Source: JBLYYQ01 sp048550035 | Lineage (GTDB): Bacteria > Nitrospinota_A > UBA7883 > JBLYYQ01 | Assembly: GCA_048550035.1 (NCBI GenBank) | Contig: JBLYYQ010000115.1 | Location: forward strand, 1-5,636 | Reading direction: 5' to 3' | Length of the DNA stretch: 5,636 nucleotides | In this document: positions 1 through 5,636 of the stretch, one piece after another | Layout of the letters: every line of letters starts with the position of its first letter | How positions within the stretch are numbered: the stretch's first letter is position 1 | Made by a program: the position numbers and the translations under genes | Notes under the pieces: model-generated | Told to the model about the DNA's origin: nothing | What the model saw: the letters and a program-made list of their open reading frames with translations, nothing else | Database searches by the model: none

Positions 1-105
1 ATTAGTCTTCTTGATTAATGCAAGGTACTCTTTGGCATCAGAATCTAGGGAGGTTTTAAAAGTAACCTTTTTGTTAGCTTCAAATGGAATATCAATAGTC
101 ATCAT
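1..105 (-). CDS. Unidentified protein, N-terminal 35 codons only (gene runs off the left edge)
   Basis: An open frame reads leftward from two adjacent ATG codons (103-105 and 100-102) to the window edge without a stop. An in-frame TAA at 109-111 lies just upstream, so the start must be one of these two. The peptide begins MMTIDIPFEANKKV and continues with a mixed charged stretch ending KEYLALIKKTN at the edge. It has no signal peptide, no membrane segment and no motif I recognise. Support for a real gene comes from the promoter-like sequence at 177-204, from its position downstream of ispE on the same strand, and from the lack of any competing frame here. It does not resemble the usual ispE neighbours I know (prs, rplY, spoVG), although 35 residues is too few to exclude a diverged family. 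I assign no function. Confidence 0.55.
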   Translation of the reverse strand, partial: MMTIDIPFEANKKVTFKTSLDSDAKEYLALIKKTN

Positions 106-176
106 ATATTAAAGCTCTGCAGTCAGTAAATTATCTCTCAAACACAAACAAAACTTCGTTTAGCTCCATATATATC

Positions 177-204
177 AGTATATAGCTATTATTACTTATT
201 TCAA
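177..204 (-). promoter_or_regulatory. Sigma70-type promoter candidate for the left-edge gene
   Basis: Read on the minus strand, TTGAAA (204-199, five of six matches to TTGACA) is followed after 16 bp by TATACT (182-177, five of six matches to TATAAT). Transcription would start near position 170 and give a 5' leader of about 65 nt before the ATG at 105. The surrounding DNA is so A+T-rich that chance matches are expected, but both boxes and the spacing are good, and the site lies correctly placed before an open frame. Confidence 0.5.
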
Positions 205-229
205 CAAAATTATAATAACAAATCTAATA

Positions 230-241
230 TTTCTTAAGAAA
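230..241. repeat. 12-bp perfect palindrome TTTCTTAAGAAA
   Basis: The sequence TTTCTTAAGAAA is its own reverse complement. It sits about 25 bp upstream of the -35 box of the minus-strand promoter candidate and just after the end of ispE. It could be an operator half-site pair or a weak hairpin with a TTAA loop. In A+T-rich DNA it may also be chance, and I have no evidence of a binding protein. Confidence 0.35.
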
Positions 242-255
242 ATTCATAAAAAAAA

Positions 256-1113
256 TCATAAGGTGGCACTTTGACGGAGGAGTAAATTTTCTGATTTTAG
301 CTGTTTTATTGCAATTTTTATCTCACCTGGATTGTTAAAGAAAGCTAATAGTGTAGAGCCACTTCCTGCAAGTAATGTTTTCAGAGGTGGAGTTGGCAAC
401 GATTCTATAGATAGTTTTAGATCTACTAGCTCTTGGTAGTTGTCAAGAGCATACTGTTCTAAATCGTTTACCATAACTTGACTTATACGATTAAGATCAC
501 CAGTTAAAAATGTTGAAATCGTTTTTTGCTTATCAAACGGAGTCAGAAAATCAAATGTAGAGTTCTGATATGAATCTTTAGTCGATATTGAGAATTTTGG
601 TTTAGCAAGAAGTATATCAAACTTTTTCGGTAGATTGAATTTAGTCACTTCTCCACCTGTAGCTTCAACAATAGCTCCTTTATATTGTAAGAAGAATGGG
701 ACATCAGAGCCAAGCTCGATTGCAACTGGCTTGAGATCTTCTATTGATACATTTTTACTGTCTAACATCGTAAGAGCAATGAGGGTTGTAGCAGCGTTAG
801 AGCTACCGCCACCTAATCCTGCAGCAATTGGGAGATATTTCAGTAGCTCAATTTCTAATCCGAAGTCAAGACCGAAGTTCTTGTCATAGAGAGTGACTGC
901 TTTTATTATTAAATTATTATCAGATTCCATCGCTTGGTTAAGTGGTGATTTAAGCACTATTTTTGAGCTACGGCTCTTTTTGACACAAATCAGATCAGCA
1001 AACTCAATTTTGCTCATTAATGAGCAGATATTATGATATCCATCACTGTTTTTACTCAAAATTTTCAGAAAAAGATTGATTTTTGCATGAGAGCTGAGTC
1101 TTACCTGGTCCAT
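256..1113 (-). CDS. ispE: 4-diphosphocytidyl-2-C-methyl-D-erythritol kinase
   Basis: IspE is a cytoplasmic GHMP-family kinase. It phosphorylates the 2-hydroxyl of 4-diphosphocytidyl-2-C-methyl-D-erythritol with ATP, the fourth step of the MEP pathway to isopentenyl diphosphate and dimethylallyl diphosphate. The 285-residue product has the usual family length. Seen in the sequence: the N-terminal substrate motif AKINLFLKIL (10-19) with the conserved Lys at 11, DGYHNI (24-29), the glycine-rich ATP loop PIAAGLGGGSSNAA (95-108), GSDVPFF (135-141) with the presumed catalytic Asp137, NDLE (216-219) and the C-terminal LAGSGSTLLAFF motif (248-259). Lys11 and Asp137 correspond to Lys10 and Asp136 of the E. 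coli enzyme. An in-frame TAG lies two codons before the ATG at 1113, which fixes the start. The only Shine-Dalgarno-like element is an AGG almost touching the ATG. The gene diverges from ruvB across 61 bp and ends with TGA next to a T run. No key residue is missing. Confidence 0.97.
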   Translation of the reverse strand: MDQVRLSSHAKINLFLKILSKNSDGYHNICSLMSKIEFADLICVKKSRSSKIVLKSPLNQAMESDNNLIIKAVTLYDKNFGLDFGLEIELLKYLPIAAGLGGGSSNAATTLIALTMLDSKNVSIEDLKPVAIELGSDVPFFLQYKGAIVEATGGEVTKFNLPKKFDILLAKPKFSISTKDSYQNSTFDFLTPFDKQKTISTFLTGDLNRISQVMVNDLEQYALDNYQELVDLKLSIESLPTPPLKTLLAGSGSTLLAFFNNPGEIKIAIKQLKSENLLLRQSATL

Positions 1114-1174
1114 AACCTAAGTTATCACTAAATAAGGTAAGATTGCAGAGTTATTTGGTGTAGACTAGAACATT
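1114..1174. promoter_or_regulatory. Divergent spacer between ispE and ruvB
   Basis: Only 61 bp separate the two divergent start codons, so the promoters must overlap here or reach into the coding sequences. I see no convincing -35/-10 pair for either direction; TTGCAG (1143-1148) and TAGACT (1161-1166) are individually plausible but badly spaced. An imperfect inverted repeat, with ACCTAA at 1115-1120 and TAAGGT at 1133-1138, lies in the middle and could act as a shared control site. That is inference only. Confidence 0.3.
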
Positions 1175-2206
1175 ATGAGCTTTAATAATATAGATGATCT
1201 TACAGAAGAGTTTGAAGACGATTTAGAAGAAGAGCCGTCGCTACGGCCTGGATTCATAGACGATTATATAGGTCAAGAGAAATTAAAACATAATTTATCG
1301 GTCTATATCAAAGCAGCGAAGATGCGAGATCAAGCATTAGATCATCTCTTATTTTATGGACCTCCTGGATTAGGGAAGACTACGATTGCTCATATTGTAA
1401 GTAATGAGCTTGGCTCGTCACTTAAATGTTCATCTGGCCCTATGTTGACAAAAGGAGGAGATTTAGTAGCAATTTTAACGAATTTACAAGCAAAAGATGT
1501 TCTATTTATTGATGAAATTCATAGGTTAGCACCACAAGTAGAAGAGATTCTCTATTCGGCGATGGAAGATTACAAGGTAGATATTATTATCGGTCAAGGC
1601 CCTTCTGCGCGAACAATAAATTTTGTTTTAGCACCATTTACATTAGTTGGCGCAACGACTAAAGCAGGACTGTTGGCATCGCCACTTCGAGATCGATTTG
1701 GAGTGATTCATCGGTTGGATTTTTATTCACATAATGAGCTTGAGTTGATTATTGAAAGATCAGCTAGGATTTTGAATCTGAAGATTGATAAGGCAGGAGA
1801 GAAAGAGATTGCAAAAAGAAGTAGAGGAACGCCAAGAATAGCAATAAGACTCTTAAAGAGGATACGCGACTTTGCAGAAGTAGAATCTGATGGTCTGATA
1901 ACCAAAGATATTGCAAGAAATGCACTCTTGAAACTAGAGGTTGATGATAAAGGGTTAGATAAGATGGATCGAAAACTTTTATTACTACTTGCAACGAATT
2001 TTAGTGGTGGACCTGTTGGAATTGAGACAATTGCAGCTGCAATATCAGAAGAAAAAGAGACCATTGAAGATCTAATAGAACCTTATCTACTGCAAGAAGG
2101 GTTTATAAACCGTACTTTGCGAGGGCGGGTATTGACTTCCATTGCATACCATCACCTTGGGATTAAAGAGCCAAGGAGCAAGGTAGATAATAAGCTACCG
2201 TTTTAA
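1175..2206 (+). CDS. ruvB: Holliday junction branch migration ATPase RuvB
   Basis: RuvB is the AAA+ motor that forms hexamers on DNA and, with RuvA, drives branch migration of Holliday junctions during recombinational repair before RuvC cleavage. The 343-residue length is typical. Visible motifs in order: an acidic N-terminal segment (about 6-20), YIGQEKLK (31-38), Walker A GPPGLGKT (62-69), Walker B LFIDEIH (110-116), sensor 1 GATT (159-162), LRDRFG with the presumed arginine finger Arg172 (171-176), sensor 2 RGTPRIA (217-223), and a C-terminal winged-helix DNA-binding domain (about 265-330) with GGPVGIETIAAAI and RTLRGR. Some usually conserved positions differ, for example Thr92 in SGPMLTKGGDL, Ser128 in LYSAMEDY and Leu315 in RTLRGR. 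An in-frame TAG at 1166-1168 makes the ATG at 1175 the first usable start, without a clear Shine-Dalgarno. Neither ruvA nor ruvC is adjacent in the window, where a ruvAB pair is common elsewhere. Confidence 0.98.
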   Translation: MSFNNIDDLTEEFEDDLEEEPSLRPGFIDDYIGQEKLKHNLSVYIKAAKMRDQALDHLLFYGPPGLGKTTIAHIVSNELGSSLKCSSGPMLTKGGDLVAILTNLQAKDVLFIDEIHRLAPQVEEILYSAMEDYKVDIIIGQGPSARTINFVLAPFTLVGATTKAGLLASPLRDRFGVIHRLDFYSHNELELIIERSARILNLKIDKAGEKEIAKRSRGTPRIAIRLLKRIRDFAEVESDGLITKDIARNALLKLEVDDKGLDKMDRKLLLLLATNFSGGPVGIETIAAAISEEKETIEDLIEPYLLQEGFINRTLRGRVLTSIAYHHLGIKEPRSKVDNKLPF

Positions 2207-2243
2207 AAGAGTGTTAGCCTTAAGGACTTTAAGTCAAAAACGG
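2198..2243 (+). repeat. Nested inverted repeats at the ruvB 3' end
   Basis: CCGTTTT (2198-2204) at the ruvB stop is matched by AAAACGG (2237-2243), giving a 7-bp outer stem. Inside it CTTAA (2219-2223) can pair with TTAAG (2229-2233), and two short palindromes overlap there, CCTTAAGG (2218-2225) and GACTTTAAGTC (2225-2235). No T tract follows the outer stem, so this is not a standard intrinsic terminator. It may be an mRNA structure at the ruvB end, a regulatory site before the gyrA promoter, or chance in A+T-rich DNA. Confidence 0.35.
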
Positions 2244-2267
2244 ATACTATCTAGAGATAAATTCAGT

Positions 2268-2273
2268 TATAAT
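2268..2273 (+). promoter_or_regulatory. Candidate -10 box of a gyrA promoter
   Basis: A perfect TATAAT lies 37 bp before the gyrA start codon. The region 16-18 bp upstream has no good TTGACA match (TACTAT or similar) and there is no TG extension, so the promoter is only partly supported. If used, transcription would begin near 2280 and give a leader of about 30 nt. It would allow gyrA to be transcribed independently of ruvB. Confidence 0.4.
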
Positions 2274-2310
2274 GAATTTTTTTAGAATAGGAACTTTAAT
2301 TTAAGAGATT

Positions 2311-4866
2311 ATGAACGCAATAGATAAGTCAGGGATGATTCCTATCTCAATTGAAGATGAGATGGCAAACTCATTTTTAGAATACTCTATGTCTGTTATA
2401 GTGGCAAGAGCATTACCAGATGCAAGGGATGGTCTAAAGCCAGTCCATCGTAGGATTTTATATGCGATGAACAGCAAAGGTAACCACTTTAATAAACCAT
2501 ATAAGAAATCAGCTAGTACGATAGGTGAGGTGCTAGGCTCTTATCACCCACATGGTGATACATCGATTTATGATGCGCTAGTTAGGATGGCACAACCTTT
2601 TTCATTGAGATACCCTCTAATTGACGGACAGGGTAACTTTGGATCTGTTGATGGCGACTCACCTGCTGCTATGCGATATACAGAAGTCCGATTAGCAAAA
2701 ATTTCAGGCGAGCTATTAGAAGATATCAATAAAGAGACGGTTAGCTTTAGGCCAAATTATGATGAATCTAAATTAGAGCCAACGGTATTGCCAAGCAAGG
2801 TACCAAATTTATTGATCAATGGAGCAGGTGGGATTGCAGTTGGGATGACGACCAATGTTCCGCCTCATAATTTAGGAGAGATTATAGATGGACTCGTCGC
2901 TCTTTTGGATAACAAAGATAGCTCTATTGAAGATCTAATGAATTTTATAAAGGGACCTGATTTTCCAACGGCAGGTAAGATTTATGGTCAGGCCGGAATC
3001 CAATCGTTATACCATTATGGCAAGGGTCATATCATTATGCGAGCAGCTACTCATATTGAGGAAGGCTCAAAAGATCGATTAAGAATCATAATAACAGAGT
3101 TGCCCTATCAGGTTAATAAGGCAAAGCTAGTTGAAAAGATTGCAATGCTAGTTCGTGATAAGCGGATCACAAGTATTGCTGATCTGCGCGATGAATCAGA
3201 TAAGGATGGCATGCGCGTAGCAATAGATCTTAAGCGAGATGCAAATGAGAATGTAACGCTCAACCAGCTATTTAAATATACGCAGATGCAAGATACATTC
3301 GGAGCTATTTTTTTAGCATTAGTGAATGGGAGACCAAAAAAGTTAAACCTCAAAGAGATGTTGAATATCTTTTTAGACCATCGCTATGACATAGTCACGA
3401 AGCGAACTATCTTTGATCTACGAAAAGCAAAAGAGAAAGAAGAAATTCTTGCAGGATTAATTAAAGCGATATTAAATTTAGATGAGGTTGTCGCTCTAAT
3501 CAAGGGGGCAGATAGCCCTGATAGCGCAAGGCTTGAGTTGATAGCAAGGTTTGGATTTTCAGAGCTAGCAGCTAAAGCGATACTAGATATGCGACTTGCA
3601 AGACTGACCGGGCTTGAACAAAAGAAGATTGAAGATGAGCTAGATGATGTACGGGAAAAGATATTAGAGTTAGAAAATATAAAGAACAACGAATCTGTCA
3701 AAACTGATCTGATCAAACAAGAGCTTCTTGAGATAAAAGAGAAATATTCAGATACCAGACGAACTGAATTAATAAGTTACGCAGAGGAATCGCTGCAAGA
3801 AGATCTAATCGAACGAGAAGATGTGGTAGTCACAATCTCACTTGGCGGCTATATTAAGCGGATAAATGTAAACGAGTTTCGTGCCCAACGCCGAGGAGGT
3901 AAAGGTGTTTTAGGGATGGGGATGAAAGAAGAGGATGGAGCATCAAAACTATTTGTTGCACATAGCCATGACCATCTACTATTTTTTACAAATTTAGGAC
4001 GTGTTTTTTCATCGCGAGTATTTGAGACCCCGATAGGTTCTAGGATTTCTAAAGGTCGCTCTGTAAATAACTTAGTACAGTTAAAACCATCAGAGGATGT
4101 AGCAACAGTTTTCCCAATCAAAGAGTTTGCTGACGATTCATTTTTGGTAGTTGCTACCCGCAAAGGGATCGTAAAAAAGACAAAGCTTTCTGCATACTCT
4201 AAGATTCACTCAGGTGGGATCATAGGTATTAAGCTAACAGATGGTGATGAGGTTATTTCGGCAAAAGTAACAAGCGGTAAAGATCGTATATTGATTTCAA
4301 CTAGAAATGGTATGACGATAGTATTCCCAGAAGATAATGTTAGAGCTACCGGTCGAAGTGCAATAGGAGTCAAGGGTATCAATCTTTCTTCAGGCGATGT
4401 TGTTGTTGGGATGACAAGATTTTCAGAATCTGATGTTGAAGATACAAGCTTGTTTACACTTAAAGAGAGTGGCTTAGGTAAGAGAACGTATCTTTCAAGA
4501 TATAGAGTTCAACGGCGTGGCGGGAAAGGGTTAATTGATATTAAAACAGTAGATGGGAAGGTTGTTGCTGCCTTAAAGTCAACCGAATCAGATGAGATGA
4601 TGATGATCAATAGCTCAGGTGGAATTATCAAGATTAGGGCAAGTGATGTTGCTACTACCGGTCGAAACACCAAAGGAGTAAGAGTAATATCCCTTAGCAA
4701 AGGTCTGAAAGTTGTTTCACTAGCTAAGGTAGCTTCAACATTGGAGATAGCTGACGACAGTAATTTGCCAGATGAAACTGATGATAGTAACGACGCTGCT
4801 GATGTAAATAATGATAATTCAAAATCTGAGGATATTCCATCCAGTGGTGATGATCCAGTACAGTAG
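2311..4866 (+). CDS. gyrA: DNA gyrase subunit A
   Basis: GyrA forms the A2B2 gyrase with GyrB and breaks and rejoins DNA to introduce negative supercoils. The 851-residue product has the full architecture: winged-helix region with LEYSMSVIVARALPDARDGLKPVHRRILY (23-51), the quinolone region HPHGDTSIYDALVRMAQ (79-95), the catalytic tyrosine Tyr123 in AAMRYTEVRL, tower and GPDFPT (215-220), a charged coiled coil (about 360-500) and a six-bladed C-terminal DNA-wrapping domain (about 500-805). The GyrA box QRRGGKG (526-532) separates it from ParC. A second exact QRRGGKG occurs at 734-740. Thr84 and Asp88 stand at E. coli Ser83 and Asp87. The last ~38 residues form an Asp-rich acidic tail, as in several GyrA proteins. 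An in-frame TAA at 2302-2304 fixes the start; AAGAG lies only 3 nt before the ATG. The 3' end overlaps the next gene by 17 bp. gyrB is not in the window. Confidence 0.99.
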   Translation: MNAIDKSGMIPISIEDEMANSFLEYSMSVIVARALPDARDGLKPVHRRILYAMNSKGNHFNKPYKKSASTIGEVLGSYHPHGDTSIYDALVRMAQPFSLRYPLIDGQGNFGSVDGDSPAAMRYTEVRLAKISGELLEDINKETVSFRPNYDESKLEPTVLPSKVPNLLINGAGGIAVGMTTNVPPHNLGEIIDGLVALLDNKDSSIEDLMNFIKGPDFPTAGKIYGQAGIQSLYHYGKGHIIMRAATHIEEGSKDRLRIIITELPYQVNKAKLVEKIAMLVRDKRITSIADLRDESDKDGMRVAIDLKRDANENVTLNQLFKYTQMQDTFGAIFLALVNGRPKKLNLKEMLNIFLDHRYDIVTKRTIFDLRKAKEKEEILAGLIKAILNLDEVVALIKGADSPDSARLELIARFGFSELAAKAILDMRLARLTGLEQKKIEDELDDVREKILELENIKNNESVKTDLIKQELLEIKEKYSDTRRTELISYAEESLQEDLIEREDVVVTISLGGYIKRINVNEFRAQRRGGKGVLGMGMKEEDGASKLFVAHSHDHLLFFTNLGRVFSSRVFETPIGSRISKGRSVNNLVQLKPSEDVATVFPIKEFADDSFLVVATRKGIVKKTKLSAYSKIHSGGIIGIKLTDGDEVISAKVTSGKDRILISTRNGMTIVFPEDNVRATGRSAIGVKGINLSSGDVVVGMTRFSESDVEDTSLFTLKESGLGKRTYLSRYRVQRRGGKGLIDIKTVDGKVVAALKSTESDEMMMINSSGGIIKIRASDVATTGRNTKGVRVISLSKGLKVVSLAKVASTLEIADDSNLPDETDDSNDAADVNNDNSKSEDIPSSGDDPVQ

Positions 4867-5636
4867 GAGTCTTCTCTTAACTTTCATTCTATTTTGCACA
4901 GCCGGCTGTGGTAGCTGTACAACAGCTGATGAGCGTATATATAATGAAGCGCAGTCACTCTGGTTGCAAAATAAGTTTAGCGATGCAATTCCAAAGTTAA
5001 TGGTTATAGTTGAGCGGAGTAAGGATCCTTACCTAGTAACAAAATCATTAGTCAGGCTAGGGGAGATCTATTATCTAAACTATCAAGAGCCAGAGCGGGC
5101 AATTGAATTTTATCAACGAGCAGTGCAGATAGGTGGGTCTGATCATCTTACATTAAAAGCGAATATCGATATTGCCCAGATATATTTTCTTGTGATGAAA
5201 AACTATGATGCCTCGATCTTGCAATATAATAAGATTATTAATGAATTTCCAGATCTAATCAGTGAAGAGAAATATCGCTTTAAGATAGCAGAAGCATATT
5301 TTGCCAAAGGCAACTATCCTCAGGCGGAGATTGAATTTTATAACATTCTAAAAGAATTTCCAGATACAAAGCTAAGGCCAGATATCTTATATCAGATTGG
5401 AAATGGCTACTATATTAATGGACATACCGAAAAGGCGGTAGAGCTTTTTTTGCAGGTTGTAAAAGAGTATCCAGACTCTAGATATGAGTTTGATTCTTGG
5501 CTTAGTATTGCTATATCATACGAAGAACAAGAGAAGCTAGAAGAGAGTTTTAAAATATATCAAATGCTAGATGAAAAATTTCCAGCAGAAGGTATTATCC
5601 TAAAAAAGATAGAATCTGTTAAAAAGAGGATTGATC
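4850..5636 (+). CDS. TPR-repeat lipoprotein, BamD-like in layout (partial, 3' end missing)
   Basis: An open frame of 262 codons runs to the window end. The ATG at 4850 lies inside the gyrA 3' end and gives MIQYSRSLLLTFILFCTAGC, a textbook lipoprotein signal: Arg6, a hydrophobic core and a TAGC lipobox with the acylated Cys at 20. Gly at +2 argues for outer-membrane sorting under the E. coli rule. About six tetratricopeptide units follow, near 28-54, 62-94, 100-134, 139-172, 175-210 and 212-246, with typical endings such as NEFPD, KEFPD and KEYPD. TPR lipoproteins usually act as scaffolds for protein complexes. BamD, the outer-membrane assembly factor, has this lipobox-plus-TPR plan, but I see no feature that proves identity, so no symbol is given. 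A further in-frame ATG at 4811 and GTG codons at 4844 and 4847 are possible but spoil the signal peptide. No Shine-Dalgarno of note is present, and coupling to gyrA translation is likely. Confidence 0.85.
   Translation, partial: MIQYSRSLLLTFILFCTAGCGSCTTADERIYNEAQSLWLQNKFSDAIPKLMVIVERSKDPYLVTKSLVRLGEIYYLNYQEPERAIEFYQRAVQIGGSDHLTLKANIDIAQIYFLVMKNYDASILQYNKIINEFPDLISEEKYRFKIAEAYFAKGNYPQAEIEFYNILKEFPDTKLRPDILYQIGNGYYINGHTEKAVELFLQVVKEYPDSRYEFDSWLSIAISYEEQEKLEESFKIYQMLDEKFPAEGIILKKIESVKKRID

Larger units (their letters stand above)
106..255. other. A+T-rich intergenic spacer between ispE and the left-edge gene
   Basis: This 150-bp stretch carries no credible reading frame on either strand. It holds a minus-strand promoter candidate (177-204), a leader of about 65 nt before the left-edge gene, a 12-bp perfect palindrome (230-241), and a run of eight A (248-255, eight T on the minus strand) directly after the ispE stop. 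I could not find a stable G+C-rich hairpin before that T run, so a standard intrinsic terminator for ispE is not demonstrated. Confidence 0.6.

Noticed and set aside
248..290. Intrinsic terminator for ispE, suggested by the T8 run after its stop codon
   Set aside because: The sequence before the T run forms at best a 3-bp stem (AAG with CTT), so no stable hairpin supports it.
635..889. Plus-strand open frame of 84 codons
   Set aside because: It lies entirely antisense to the conserved core of ispE and its product has no recognisable motif; it is a shadow of the real gene.
1143..1171. ruvB promoter TTGCAG with 17 bp to TAGAAC
   Set aside because: Transcription would start at or after the ruvB ATG, and no alternative start lies nearby, so the pair is not credible.
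1723..2064. Two minus-strand frames inside ruvB (1723-2064 and 1764-1994)
   Set aside because: Both are antisense to the conserved C-terminal part of RuvB, overlap each other, and have low-complexity products rich in Ser or Leu.
3108..4700. Four minus-strand frames inside gyrA (3108-3353, 3384-3716, 3849-4163, 4509-4700)
   Set aside because: All are antisense to well-conserved gyrA coding sequence and give Ser-rich products without motifs.
4811..4852. Earlier start for the TPR lipoprotein at ATG 4811
   Set aside because: It adds 13 residues before the signal peptide that destroy its normal short charged N-region; the start at 4850 gives an ideal lipoprotein signal.
2311..4866. Topoisomerase IV subunit ParC instead of GyrA
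   Set aside because: The canonical GyrA box, the full six-blade C-terminal domain and the acidic tail all indicate GyrA.
1..5636. Mobile element, CRISPR array, RNA gene, toxin-antitoxin or defence system
   Set aside because: No transposase, integrase, regularly spaced repeats, tRNA-like or rRNA sequence, or paired small genes were found; the window is ordinary core genome.

Overview
This is an A+T-rich bacterial housekeeping segment with high coding density. Three genes are secure: ispE (minus strand), ruvB and gyrA (both plus). Two partial genes run off the edges: the first 35 codons of an unidentified minus-strand protein at the left, and a tetratricopeptide-repeat (TPR) lipoprotein at the right that overlaps the end of gyrA. 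A lipoprotein signal with no Asp at +2 suggests an outer membrane, and ispE shows that isoprenoids are made by the MEP pathway. Together these point to a Gram-negative bacterium. The order gyrA then TPR protein makes me think of deltaproteobacteria-like lineages, but that is an inference from memory and not a placement. Several residues in RuvB differ from the usual consensus, which fits a less-studied lineage.

Layout: 1-105 is the start of an unknown minus-strand gene. 106-255 is a very A+T-rich spacer holding a good sigma70-type promoter for that gene and a 12-bp perfect palindrome. 256-1113 is ispE. 1114-1174 is a 61-bp divergent spacer that must hold the start signals for both ispE and ruvB. 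1175-2206 is ruvB. 2207-2310 is a short spacer with a perfect TATAAT and nested inverted repeats. 2311-4866 is gyrA. 4850-5636 is the TPR lipoprotein, cut by the window end.

Functionally, ruvB (Holliday-junction branch migration) and gyrA (negative supercoiling) are both DNA-metabolism genes read in the same direction and may be partly co-transcribed, with an extra promoter before gyrA. The lipoprotein is probably translationally coupled to gyrA, although its likely role is in the envelope. IspE is transcribed away from this group. Every start codon is fixed or nearly fixed by an in-frame stop just upstream or by the protein signal, yet none has a strong Shine-Dalgarno sequence at the usual distance.

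I see no mobile element, CRISPR array, RNA gene, phage or defence system, and no evidence of a new multi-gene system. The points worth a second look are modest: the gyrA/lipoprotein overlap, a second exact GyrA-box motif, substitutions in RuvB, a Thr at the quinolone-determining position of GyrA, and the unidentified left-edge gene.
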